From contig OX419761.1 in NCBI GenBank assembly GCA_948567375.1, positions 9,116,501 to 9,180,500 on the forward strand: DNA of 64,000 nt, read 5' to 3'. The notes below the pieces were generated by a model that worked only from the letters and a program-made list of their open reading frames with translations, searched no databases and was not told the origin of the DNA. Made by a program: the position numbers and the translations under genes. The first letter of the stretch is position 1, and each line of letters opens with the position of its first letter. Positions 22,202-33,099 of this stretch are shown here, in pieces. Source of the DNA: Lunularia cruciata (taxonomy: Eukaryota; Streptophyta; Marchantiopsida; Lunulariales; Lunulariaceae).

Positions 22202-23424
22202 TGTGACAACCTAGCATATATCACTTTTGTAGTAAGGTGTGAGTAATCATTCATTCCCATAAAGATATAGGTCAGGAATGTTCAAATATAAAGTAAAAGT
22301 AACTTAAAAGTTCTATTGTTTACATCTTTAAAATATTGGGTAGAGAAAACATCTAAAAGAGTGTAGTAAACACTCATCAGAGGTCCTACTACAAATAATT
22401 ATCACTCAAACTCATAATTCTTTAGTTCCAGTCCAAATTGACATCAATTATGATGATTTAGTTGATACAAAGATGGGTACTTTGCTACAAAGTGACTTCA
22501 CGTTGAAAATTTATTCCACCATTCCAACTAAGCTACAAGTTCCCAACTCAAAGTGATTTTGCATTAGCTTCTTGTTTTTGAATAAAAAAAATAGTCTAGA
22601 TGACTACTCTAAACAATTAGATCACTTGGGAGTTACAAAAATTGCCAAAAATAAATAACAATTGCAATGGCTTTCCACTATGTTGAAAATACAAAAGTGA
22701 CTCTACTTACAACAATGCTACTTCAAATCTATAATTGCTACTGACTTGGATCCAATATTAGTACTACTTCTACTTTAGCTTCTTCACCTGAGTTTTCTAC
22801 AAGTGTCTCTTGCACTTTGGATTCAGCATCTACTTCTACATCTACATCTATTGTTTTCACATGATCAGTTTGCATTGCAACAAAAGGCATAGAAATCCTA
22901 ACTATTTCTTCCTTCTCTATTCTAACTTTCTTAGGTGACTCGGGTAACTCAACCAAGTCCACTTGCACTCAAATCTCAGCTACTTTGGATTGGCTCAATA
23001 TATCTCACTCAGAGTAGTGGCAGCCTATCTACATTCATTTTAAGTAAATCTGATTTAAAGCAAACATTATCTCATACTTCTATCATCTTCCTATCTACTC
23101 TATCCCTAAGATGAATAAGCAAGTTATTCAAATCCACCTCTTTTATCTTCTCTCTTGCATTGATAACTTTAGCTTGTGCAAAGTGCCTCCTTTAGTTCCA
23201 CCTCAGCTCCAATGTTGAGCATTACCTTGAAACACTAAATGATGTCACATATTGGACCCTCCTTCATTGAGTGTGCATTGCATTGGGTACCTCTTTTACC
23301 AACTTCATACAAAGTTCTTATAGTTCTATCAAATCCATCTCTTCTATCTCCTTCTTTTTGTCTTCTACCTTGGATACTTGAGCTTTGGTGTGATAGACAT
23401 ATCATCCTCAAATTGTTGAACAAA
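22202..23424 (-). repeat. Element 2-type LTR, partial, minus strand
   Basis: Read on the minus strand, its end is gcaaaagtgatat..gc..ggttgtcaca-like and matches the last 30 bases of both element 2 LTRs. Upstream of that (22690-23200) lies the C-terminal part of the U3 ORF. The LTR is cut at about 23425 by the chromovirus integrase sequence. Confidence 0.7.
22690..23200 (-). pseudogene. U3-encoded ORF, copy 3 (C-terminal part)
   Basis: Minus-strand translation gives KEVDLNNLLIHLRDRVDRKMIEV then, after a stop, DNV and a VQVDLVELPES stretch. This parallels KDVDMNTLLI..LRERVGRKMLEVGDNVN and VGIHVSSELPFE of copy 2 in the same order. The open piece 22738-22968 is an acidic, Val/Glu-rich tail. Only the last quarter of the protein is present. 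Confidence 0.65.
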
Positions 23425-24200
23425 TAGAATGAGAAAATTGCACTTTGGAGAAGATGCTACATGCCTTTGTTAATGTTCACCACACTAATTCGGATACTTG
23501 TCTTGCAGTTGCAAAGTTTACCTAAAATAATTCCAAAGAGGTAAATATCATATTTCCTCTCTTCTTCATTAACTATGGGCAAGATCCACTTGTTCCAAAT
23601 TCTTTTCTTGCTCCTCTTCCATCTCAAGTTCCACTTATTTCCACGTTCTTGTCCATGTTATCTAAATCCTTACACCAAACCAAGTCTCATCTTCTTGTTG
23701 CTCAAAATAGGCAAAAGCAATATGCTAGTAAATATCATCACAATCTCACCTTTCAACTAGGTAATAAGGTCATTCTTTCTTCTAATAACCTTCCTTTCTC
23801 ACTTGATACCCAATTTTATAAAATTTCTCCTAATTAGATAAGTCTATTTGATGTTACTCAAATCATTTCTCTTATTGTATACTAACTTGCTCTCCCTAGT
23901 TATATGTAGATACATCCTATCTTCCATGCCTCAAATTTAAAACCCTTTGTTTCTAACCCATCTTTCTTTGCCACTCATGTCCAACCTCTTTTTCCTCCCA
24001 TCCGTATCAAAAATCATGAGAAATATGAAGTGGATTATATCCTTGCACATTGTGACATCCAACATAGTTGCCAATAATACATTGAATATAAGGTCCTTTA
24101 GAAAGGGTATCCTCTTTATGATGCCACATGGGAGCCTCTTTCTCATCTCCATAATGCATAGATAGCCCTACAAGAGTTCAAAGATTCCAAGTGACAAGGA
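23425..24200 (+). pseudogene. Chromovirus integrase C-terminus and chromodomain, copy 1
   Basis: Aligns with 27839-28536 of the next element. It holds the end of the integrase (QNRQKQYASKYHHNLTFQLGNKV, 23702-23770) and then, at 24010-24175, a chromodomain: Tyr-Ile-Leu-Ala-His start, EYKVL, KGYPLYDATWEP, and HLHNA. Chromodomains at the integrase C-terminus define the chromovirus branch of Ty3/gypsy and steer integration to chromatin marks. Stops (for example at 24054 and 24092) make it dead. The upstream gag-RT part of this copy is missing. Confidence 0.8.
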
Positions 24201-24647
24201 TGTCACCAACTAGTGGTGGAGAAAATATAATAATATGCAGTTAGCACATGAGTTAGTAGAAGCTAATGAGCTAGTAGTCTAAGCTAAATATAGCAAAAGG
24301 AATTAAAACTAGCCTAAGAATGTGCTAGAAGCATTGAGAAAGCTTATGAGTAGAATATTGTAGAAACAACCCAAGAAGCTTCTTGGTAAGGAGCTTCTAG
24401 AAACTTTCCATTGGTAGAGTAATTTTTATATCAAGCTTATGGTTAGCTTAGCTTGCACCCCAAGTAAGGTGGCTTCTAGAAGGAACTTTCCTTGGAAGCT
24501 CCTTAGGAGTCTTGTACCCAAGTTACCCATGAAATAACTAGGCCAAGCTCAAGCTAGGCATCTAGAGTTTCACTCACTTGAGAGTTCTAATGTGATATTC
24601 TGATTTGGCTTTCTATTCTCCTATTTCTCTCTCCTTGGCCTTTTACA
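24201..24647 (+). repeat. Chromovirus LTR, shared between two copies
   Basis: Starts TGTCACCAAC right after the chromodomain of copy 1 and ends CCTTTTACA. It serves as 3' LTR of copy 1 and 5' LTR of copy 2. Degenerate heat shock pentamers remain at 24373-24409 and 24471-24490. No recognisable primer site follows. Confidence 0.8.
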
Positions 24648-24929
24648 TTCTAGATCTTCCTCGGCTTGAAGATCCTAAGCCTCAATTTGATTGGGCCCAA
24701 CAAAAAATCCAAGTACAACACCATGGTAAGAATTATCAATTAGGTTTTTTGGTATTTTTGAGTAAGACACAATGGTGATTCCTAAGATGTCAAGTTTGTT
24801 AGTATAGTAGCTAAAGAGCAAGCTTTGGAGGAAGATATTCCTATGTTGCGGTGTGGATCAAACTTGTTGCATAAGGAGGCTTTAGCTTAAACTTGTTGCA
24901 TAATGAGGATCAAAAGCCAATGGTTGATC

Positions 24930-25949
24930 AAATAGTCTAAGAGTTTGTAGATATATTTCTAGATGATCTTTTGAAGGAGTTACCCTCTAATCAAGGTATG
25001 CTTTTCAAGTTTGAGCTATTGTTAGGTAGTATCTTAGTGAGTAGACCAATCTATCAACTCTCATCAAAGAAGTAAGAGGAACTTCAAAAAACGTTGACTA
25101 AGTTGTTGGAGAAGAATTTCATACAACATAGTACATCTCATGGGGAGCACCAGTACTCTTTGTACCCAAAAAAGATGGAGAGCTTCACTTTTGTATTGAC
25201 TACCATGGCTTTAATCAAAAAACCACAAAGATTGCATATCCCTTGCCTCAAATTGATGACTTGTTGGATCAATTAAGTAGAGCACAATACTCCTCAAAGT
25301 TGGATCCACAAAGTGGTTATTGGCAAATTCTTGTTGGTCATGAAGATGTGCAAAAGATTGCCATTTTCTCAAGGTATTGGCATTTTGAATGGAAATTTTT
25401 ACCTTTTGGGCTCACTAATGTTCCAGTAATTTTCATCGATCAGATAATTAGGCATTGGAAGGGCTATTGGATTGATATGTGATAGTGTTCTTGTATGATA
25501 TCCTAATTTATCATAAGATGGAGGAAAAACACATGAACCATGTACAAGAAGTCTTACAATGACTATATCACTAGAAGTTTTATTGCAAGAAGTCAAAGTG
25601 TGCTTTTTGGCATGAGGAAGTTACTTTTTTGGGTCATAAGGTCTTAATAGAGGTGTCAAGATGGAAGAGGGGAAAATCAAAACCATTCTCAATTGGCCTA
25701 CTCCTAAGGATGTCATGGAAGTTTGGGCATTTAATGGATTAGCAAATGCTTACTAATGGTTCATCCATTATTATGCTCATGTGGCCGCACCATTGACCAA
25801 TCTCTTGGAGCAGACATCAAGCATTTCATGGACCACAAGGCACAAAGAAGAATTCAGGAAATTGAAGCATATGGTGTCCTCACAACCCATCCTCCAACCA
25901 TATGATCCTCAATTACCTTGTGTGGTTGATTTTGATGCTTCTAACTATT
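24930..25949 (+). pseudogene. Chromovirus RT and start of RNase H
   Basis: RT blocks: SRPIYQLS, LLEKNFIQHSTSHG (25100-25145), SSKLDPQSGYWQI (25297-25330), FLPFGLTNVP (25398-25428). The catalytic box is damaged: near 25490 the frame reads FLYDIL where FLYDDIL is expected, a 3-base loss of one catalytic Asp. Several stops and shifts follow; FLGHK and the RNase H start VDFDASNY (about 25925-25948) are the last parts before the nested LTR cuts in. Confidence 0.8.
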
Positions 25950-26830
25950 TGTAATACCTATAGCTAAATATATTATCTAGAGGTGAAAATTGACTTGGTA
26001 CTATTTAGAAAGATTTTATATATGATGAACTAACTAGATTAGATAGAGGTATCACCAAAGAGTACTTTTACTAATAGGATAGGAGTCAAAAATAGCTTGA
26101 AAACTTCAAAGCCAATTTTGGAGGCCTAAATGGATGAATTAGGCATAAAAGAATTAGCAGATGCTCTCCTTAAAGGCAGAGCTTGGCCTTCCTTGCACCT
26201 TGTTTGTCTCATCAAGAGCTTTCTAATGGTATCTCACCTATGTGATTTTGAGATTCCTATAGGAAGTTCTCTTTGATCAAAGCTTGTTTGATCAACTAGA
26301 TAGGACTAGAACTTACATGTCACCCATGCATACAACTAATCTAAGGGTTGAGCTTGCTAACATGTCATCAATCCATGTATTTGATCCAAGGGTGGAGCTT
26401 CCTTTGAGGGAATCTTATTTGCTATAAAATAAGGACAAGATCTTCTTTGAGATTCTTATGAGAAGATTCTCTAAAGATTCCCTTTGGTCAAAGCTTATTT
26501 GACCAACCAGATAGGACCAAAACCTACATATCGCCCATGCATATAACTAATCTAAGGGTAGAGCTTTTTGACATGTCACCAATCCATGTATCTAATCCAA
26601 GGATGGAACTTCCTTTGAGGGAATTGTCTTTGCTATATAATAAAGACAAGGTGCTCCTTAGGGGTATTTGAGTTCTGAGTGTGAATCTTTATGTTCTTCT
26701 TTTGGGTTTCACTTGGGGGTGCTCATGTCCTTGGAACACTACTCTTTGCCATGGGAGTGGCGTTGCAATAGTAATTTCTATATGGCTTACATCCCACAAC
26801 CTTTGTATCTTGCTATCTAAACACAACAAA
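25950..26830 (+). repeat. LTR of another element nested in chromovirus RNase H (right limit approximate)
   Basis: Starts TGTAATACCTATAG exactly after the DASNY codons of RNase H; the chromovirus frame resumes by about 26870 (WRYYIL) and clearly at 27006 (FDIKLGYKPGR). Contains a tandem duplication of about 200 bp (26250-26448 and 26449-26655), each with a promoter-like ctata(t)aa(a)taa box. No internal coding region, so probably a solo LTR. Confidence 0.6.
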
Positions 26831-26859
26831 AAGGAATTATTCTACCCAAGATCAAGAAT

Positions 26860-28340
26860 AATTGGCAACGGTGTATGGAACAAAGTATGGAGATATTATA
26901 TCTTGTTCAAACAAGTGATCATGCAAACCAATTACAAATCTTTGTTACAAACCATACATTTTAGAGTAGATGAAGTGTCAACATCATTGATGGGAAGAAC
27001 AACTATAGTTGTTTGACATCAAACTTGGGTACAAACCTGGTAGGTTCCATCTCATTCTTGATGCCATATCATGATATCTTGATTTGAAGATTCTTCTTGA
27101 ATCTCTCATGATAGTAGCAATCACCAAAATGTCAACCAACTCAAAGGTACACATAGAGTTCAAGACCACTTCACTTCTTTCAATTGGTGCAAACTTGTCT
27201 TGCAGCACATGATAAGGCATACAACACTTTTTCCTTCAAAGAAGGCATTCTATTTTATGAGAACCAGATCTATGTTCTAAGTATGGGTGACCTCTAACTT
27301 ATGTGGCTTCAAGAAGCTCATGACTTACCAATCATTGGTCACTTTGGTGTTGACTAAACCTTGGGTACTCTCCAATGTCAATGGTGGTGGCCAAACATAG
27401 CATAAGAAGTTCAAGAGTTTATTTGATCTTGTAAGAGTTACCAATGTAATAAGATTAACAACCAAAAATTGGGTGAACTACTTCAACTACTTCCCATTCC
27501 AATTGCTCATGTTAGTCTTGACCTCATCACATCCTTGCCAAAAATAACCAAGGCTATACCGCCATTGTGGTGTTTTTTAATAAACTTAGCAAGTAGATTC
27601 ACTTGTATCCACTTTGGATATTGTGGATGCTCCAATGCTAGCCAATATTTACTTTAAAATTATCTTCAAGCACCACAGAATGCCAAGGGTTCTCATCTCT
27701 GACCATGATCCTTGATTCATTGGTAAATTTTAGCAAGTGCTATTCAAGCTACTTGGCGCCAAGCTTGCTTTGCTTATCATCCTCAAACTAATGGGCAAAC
27801 CAAATGTGAAAATCAAACCTTGGAAGATATACTTTGTGCCTTTATCAACATTCACCATACCAATGGGGATACTTGTCTTGTGGCTGCCCAAGTTTACTTA
27901 CAGTAATTCCAAGCAAGCAAGCAAGCAATGGTTCTCTTCCTTCTTCCTTAATTTTGGTCAAGATTGGCTTGTTCTAGATTCTCTATTTGCTTCCTTGCCA
28001 TCTCACATTCCTCATATTTCCACCTTCTTGTCAAAAATTCTTACACCAAGCCAATCTCATCAAAATTGGCAAAAGCAATATGTTCATAAACATTAGCATG
28101 ATTGTACCTTTGAACTAGGTGATAGGTCATGTTTTCTTCTAGTAACCGTCTTCTCTCGCTTGATACCTAAGTTTGTAAATTTACTCCTTATTAGATAGGT
28201 CCATTTGATGTTACTCAAGTCAATTCTCCTATTGCCTATCAACTTGCATTGCCTTGTCATATGAAAATCTATCATGTCTTCCATGTTTTAAAGTTAAAAC
28301 CTTTATTTTCTAATCCAAACCCATTCCTCCTCTTATCTTT
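26860..28340 (+). pseudogene. Chromovirus RNase H end and integrase, copy 2
   Basis: RNase H tail FDIKLGYKPGRFH (27006-27045). Integrase zinc-binding domain near 27320-27440: GHFGV, then QWWWPN and a C-x-x-Y-x-C-type pair. The core is degenerate (27470-27900), with PIPIAHVSLDLITSLPK marking the first catalytic Asp area. The C-terminal part 27930-28340 aligns with copy 1. Multiple stops. Confidence 0.75.
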
Positions 28341-28344
28341 GTTA

Positions 28345-28510
28345 ATGATCATGAGGAATATAAAGTTGATTCTATACTTGCACATCATGACATCCAATGT
28401 AGCCACCAATGATACAAGGAATATAATGTCCTTTGGAAAGTGTATCCCCTTCATGATGCCACATGGGAGCCCTTTTCTCATCTCCAAAATGCACAAATGG
28501 CCATCTAGGA
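28345..28510 (+). pseudogene. Chromodomain, copy 2
   Basis: SILAHHDIQ..., EYNVLWK, YPLHDATWEP and HLQNAQMAI in one frame, with stops at about 28396 and 28500. The aromatic residues that would cage methyl-lysine (Trp in VLWK and in ATWEP) are retained. Ends 27 bases before the LTR. Confidence 0.8.
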
Positions 28511-28536
28511 ATTCAAAGATTTCATGGTAACAAGTA

Positions 28537-29057
28537 TGTCACCAACTAGTGGTGAAGGAATATGTAATAATATGGACTTAGCAAAAGAATCAATTGAAGC
28601 TAAGGAGTTAGTAGAGTCAACTACATATAACAAAAATGATGTACAACTAGCATAACCTATGAATGCTGAGAATATGCTAAAAGCATCTAGGAAACTTTGT
28701 GGTAGAATATCCTAGAAGCATCTAGGAAGCTTCAGAATGAGAAGCTTCTAGGTACATTCCAAGGATAGATAACTTGCACATCAAGTTAATGGCTAGTTTA
28801 GCTTGTATGCCAAGTAGGCTACTTTTAGAAGGAAGTTTTATTGGCAACTTCTCAAGTAGCTTGGCTACACTCCAAGATGACAACTTTGAGAAAGAAGCTT
28901 CTTTGGAAGCTTCTCAAGAACCTTGTATTGCTTTGTTGTAAAATTCAAAAGCCCAAGTTCATGCTAGGCATTCTGAATTTCCCTCAAATGAGTGTTTCCA
29001 ATATGAATTTCCATTCCAATCTTCTAGTCTCCTATTTATCTCCTTGGTCTTTTTACA
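28537..29057 (+). repeat. 3' LTR of chromovirus copy 2
   Basis: Starts TGTCACCAAC, ends TTTTTACA. Heat shock pentamer pairs at 28725-28752 (GGAAGCTTC..GAAGCTTC) and 28894-28920. The TATA region near 28935 is decayed. Confidence 0.8.
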
Positions 29058-30126
29058 AGGTAGATGGTGATCATGTAACTAAAAGCAATGCTTTTTTGTA
29101 TAGGTTTCGTTGTATTTCTTGCATGAATTTGATAGAAGTGTTTGGGGGTCATCTAGGTAATCCAATATCAATGCATAGTGGTGAAGAACCATCCTAAACC
29201 TATCTTCATCATCCTTGGCTCATAGCCAAGGATGATGAAGATACTAGTGATAATGGAAGGGGGAATGGAAGGCAATTTTTCCTCTTTTACACTGACCATG
29301 GAAGTGGACATAGAAGCCACCTTTTCCTCAAGAAGCTCTTGAAATCAAAGAGATGGAAGGGAAACCAATGTAGGGCAGGGTGGACAGGAGTCCAATTGGA
29401 AACCAATGTAGATTGAGGTTGTTCTAGATCACTACTCTTACTCTAAGAATGAAAGTAGGGAGTGGGAGCTTGAAAATCATCTTTTCTTTTGATCTCACTC
29501 TAGTCAAGTACACCAAAATTCAATTTGCCATACTTGCTAGCTAGTGTCGGGGCTATCAAGAGAGGCGGTGTGTTTATTCACCACTTTGCGTCCATTAAGA
29601 AAGAATCTAAATTCTAACATATACTCCCTACTCCACACCAAACAAAATGAGGATGGAAGAATTTCAAAATAAAAACACATATGATGCTTCATTACTATTG
29701 TATATCTTTACACTTGGTGCCATATGATTAGTTACTATTAACATTTCATCTAACCTAATACATTTATAAATGATGACTAATAAACCATCCAAATACATGA
29801 ACTGAAACCCCTCATGTCCATAAAAGACATTTCAATACACGTAACAAGATTTATGGGAGCATTTATTCAATAGACACATAATTTTATGGGTGCTTATAAA
29901 TCTTTTTACAAATCTCTATTCTCTACCCATAACATTTGGATTCTTGGAATCTAAAATCCCCTAGTATATGTAAGAGGAATCTGCCCTACAACACCTAAGC
30001 CAGAGGAAGATGAACATGAAGTAAAGTTAGCAAAATACCACTCTAGAAGATCTAGAATTGTAACCTTGTGTCCAAATTTTTAGGGCAAGGGCTTATTATG
30101 AGGTACTTTCACCATTGATAGAGGAT
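29058..30126. other. Spacer with a hairpin, no recognised gene
   Basis: AT-rich sequence. Apart from the perfect hairpin at 29201-29243 and a small fragment at about 29955-29995 resembling the 3' tail of the non-LTR-like element, I see nothing I can name. Confidence 0.5.
29201..29243. repeat. Perfect 20-bp inverted repeat, 3-base loop
   Basis: Arms 29201-29220 and 29224-29243 are exact reverse complements around the loop CAT. They would form a very stable hairpin in DNA or RNA. Confidence 0.9.
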
Positions 30127-30489
30127 AACCAAAATTGTAATTTACATTTTTTATGCCATAAAAATAGCTTCTATTGGAAACAAATATCCCAAAGGTCTTT
30201 TCTAAAAGCAAATTTTCCTCTCTAGCCATTCAAGACTCAAAAGATAAAACAATCTATTATGGTTTTATATTTTTTAGGTAAAATATTTGGCTAATTTGGT
30301 AGGTTTGGAGAACTCAAATTGTAATTAAAAAATTTTCATGTCATAAAAATAGCTTTTATTGGGAGCATACATCCCAAAGGCCTTTTCCAAAAGCAAATTT
30401 TCTTCTTTAGCCATTCAAGACTCAAAAAATAAAACAATCCATCATGGTTTTATTTTTTATAGGTAAAATATTTGGCTAATTTGATACAT
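30127..30489 (+). repeat. Two-copy tandem repeat, unit about 180 bp
   Basis: 30127-30300 and 30310-30489 share long blocks, for example ccataaaaatagctt, aatcccaaagg-type, gccattcaagactcaaaa, and ggtaaaatatttggctaatttg. Confidence 0.85.
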
Positions 30490-30512
30490 CTGGCTAAAAG
30501 ATCTAAGTTTGG

Positions 30513-30584
30513 CCCGATTAGCTTAGTGGTCAGAGCAATGCACTTGTAAAGCCATGTTCATTAGTTTGACTCAACCCCACTTGT
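30513..30584 (+). pseudogene. tRNA-Thr(UGU)-like sequence, probable SINE head
   Basis: An intact pol III A box (TTAGCTTAGTGGTC) and a weaker B box (AGTTTGACTCA) are correctly spaced, with an anticodon-like ACTTGTAAA between. The acceptor stem does not pair (GCCCGAT against CCCCACT), so it is not a working tRNA. It may head a tRNA-derived SINE or be a decayed tRNA-Thr. Confidence 0.45.
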
Positions 30585-31892
30585 TTACTTGCAATCAATC
30601 AATCAAGTTTGGAACCCTAAACACTATGGAAAAGGTTCTTTTGTGTGCTAATCAGTTGTTAGTTGGTATCTTTGTAACCAATTTTTAATTAGGTTTGGTT
30701 GAACCATATATATTATTATTGTTCTTATTATTTATTTGTGAGTATGGTTATGCATCAAAAGCATAGTTATATGATGTAATGATATAATTTTGGAGAAATG
30801 GATTATTGATCTTCACGAGAATAGAATCATGGCACGCAAAGTCTTCAAGTATAGGAGTGCTAATAGGACTTGTGTCCTCCAAACACAATATAACTCACTG
30901 AAAGTATATAGATATCCAATTCAGGCTAAGATAGCTCATTGTAGAACTAAAGCTTCTTTGTACACCACATTACCTAAGCAAGAACAACTAGAAACCCATT
31001 GTGGAATATACAAATAAGGTCTAGAGGAGAATATCAATTGACATACATCAAATAGAAGGTTGATCTTACCTCAAGTCATCCCAAGTTCTGCCCAAGGCAT
31101 CATGATAATTGAGTCTCAACTAAGGGTCAGACCATGTATGTTTTGCAATGTGCTATGGTCAATATATCCTAGAAATGTCTTTGTATGGTAGCACCATACC
31201 CAAGGAATCATGATAGTTGAGCCTCCACTAAGGGTTAGATCATGTGCATTTTGCAATGTGCTATGGTCAAGATATCCTAGCAATGTCTTTGTAAGGGAGC
31301 ACCAGAACCGCCAGCCAACTATAGTAACTACTATGGTTTGTAGTTCTTGATACTTTAGAGTTCTTGTTCACATGACCTAAGTCATACCCCACCTAACCCT
31401 AAAATAAATGGAATGGACTAAGATGTTACAATTACCCGAAATGCATCAAATAGACAAACATACTATTTTTCAATTACCCAAAACACATTGGATGAACAAG
31501 CATACATACATGCCATGTTCTAATATTATAGTGGAGATACACAAGGGTCATTAATCCTTTGACTCTAGATTTATATGAAATGATGTTATGCATGAAAATA
31601 TATCCTATTAATTATCAAAGGGTATTAATTTCACTCTTCTACTTTGTAACATACTTAAATAATGTGTCCATTGCTCTATGCAGCATAGTTTAAATAGTGT
31701 GTCCATTATTCTCTATAGCATAAAATGGCTAGTTTAATGTAATTATAAAAGAACAATGGTATAATTCATAGAGAACACTAGTTGATGTAATTCATAAGAG
31801 AGTAATCATCATATTAGGTGATACTTTTTCATATGCTTTAGTTATTTGTAAACTATTTGACTTGTATAGATCAGATATGGTAAGAGTTGTAG
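30585..31892. repeat. AT-rich spacer with a 107-bp tandem repeat
   Basis: A two-unit direct repeat lies at about 31092-31198 and 31199-31306 (shared atcatgata, gttgagcctc-like, ttttgcaatgtgctatggtcaa blocks). The open stretch 30790-31017 has no family signature. Nothing else recognised. Confidence 0.6.
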
Positions 31893-32150
31893 GGTGGATT
31901 CCTCCTATTATACTTTTGAGATTTATCCCCATTTTAAAATCTATATCTTTTTGTTGTCTGGCTTGATGAGGGTCTTCCCCGCCTTCTTGTTATCCTAAGC
32001 GGTCATGTTTCTCTTGATAGCATCATATTTGATGATGCACTTTTGGATATTCTGGAAATATAATCTATTAGGATGTTCAATATGACTACTTGACTTGAAT
32101 AACTTAGGGTAGATTTCTCATACCAATATTTTGTAACTTAACTTCATTTT
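31893..32150 (+). repeat. Two plus-strand fragments of the non-LTR element 3' tail
   Basis: 31893-31985 (ending ggcttgatgagggtcttcccc) and about 32105-32150 (gtagatttctcatacc..ttaacttcattttatctt) match the 3' tail seen in plus orientation at 59640-59735 and, inverted, at 32192-32290. The second fragment sits tail-to-tail against copy A. Confidence 0.6.
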
Positions 32151-32249
32151 ATCTTAAATATAAGGGAAAGGGCAACCACTTAGAAAACACAAAAGATGGG
32201 AAGACCCCATCAAGCCAAACAAGGGATAGACAAAAAAGATAAAATGGAG

Positions 32250-32830
32250 CTAAGCCCCAATAGAGTCTATATGAGAAATCTGCCCTACTGCACCTAAGAT
32301 ATCCAAGCTATGCAAGTTGTACGGTCTACAAACAACTAGAGCATCTAAAAAAGCATCACCTTGTGTGATTGCTCTCTTGTGGATTGCACCAACCACTGCC
32401 CTCTGTAGAGCAATGGACACATGCTGTCTAAAATATGCCACAAAGTATGAAAGTGAGAGTGGTACCCCTTGGTGCCTAACATGATAAGCTCTTGTGCTCT
32501 CCCTAGCAAATGTGTTGAATGTTGTGTCCATTGCTCCATAAAATTCCAAGGCTAGAAGAACAAAGATGTGACCTTGCTGCATGCCCTTGTACTTGGAGAC
32601 CTTGCGACCTACTGCTGCACTCACCGCCCATCCAAGGAGATGGGTAATCATTCCTTCCAAAACTATATCTTGCATAGGGATCTTTAACCACAACATCTGC
32701 TACTATTACTTGATCATCTTGGACCAAGTATAAGTCTGCCTTGACAAGTGTTGTATGCAAAGCATACAAATGCTCTCTCCAAGCCAAGTATCTACTCTCT
32801 TGTGCCATTAGCAAACACTATGCCCCTAAT
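32250..32830 (-). pseudogene. C-terminal domain downstream of RT, copy A
   Basis: Two overlapping frames give VIVADVVVKDP (about 32695-32725) and then GRKVSKYKGMQQGHIF, LALEFYGAMDTTFNTF, SYFVAYFRQHVSIALQRA. The same string of motifs is found at 59280-59630, so it is a conserved part of the element. The D...DP / K / E spacing is loosely reminiscent of restriction-like nucleases, but I cannot support that assignment. Ends with the stop at 32250. Confidence 0.6.
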
Positions 32831-33099
32831 AGCATCATGGGTAGCTATCCTTTGTCCTCCAAAAGGACACCATGTCATATGGACCATTGTTGCATCAAGT
32901 GTAGAACCACACTCACAAAGTGAATAATGAAGATGCAGATGGGTGGACCAACCTTGGGCAAAACCTCATCATTGTAGAGAAAGCAGCTAGTGCAAGTTGG
33001 AATGCCCTAATGCATGGTCAAGCTAGGATCCAAGAGCCTACACCCTTGCCGGAGCAAGAGCAAAGACATGCTCTAGTAGCCTGAGGAATGGACAAGTCA

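Larger units (their letters stand above)
24201..29057 (+). mobile_element. Chromovirus (Ty3/gypsy with chromodomain), gag-deleted
   Basis: LTR 24201-24647, RT/RNase H about 24900-25949, nested LTR about 25950-26830, rest of RNase H and integrase about 26860-28340, chromodomain 28345-28510, LTR 28537-29057. The gag and primer-site region between the 5' LTR and pol is missing: sequence after 24680 already reads as the region just before RT. LTR lengths (447 and 521 bp) differ by indels. Many stops; non-autonomous at best. Confidence 0.82.

Noticed and set aside
30513-30584. Working tRNA-Thr
   Set aside because: Acceptor stem ends do not pair and the T arm is degenerate.
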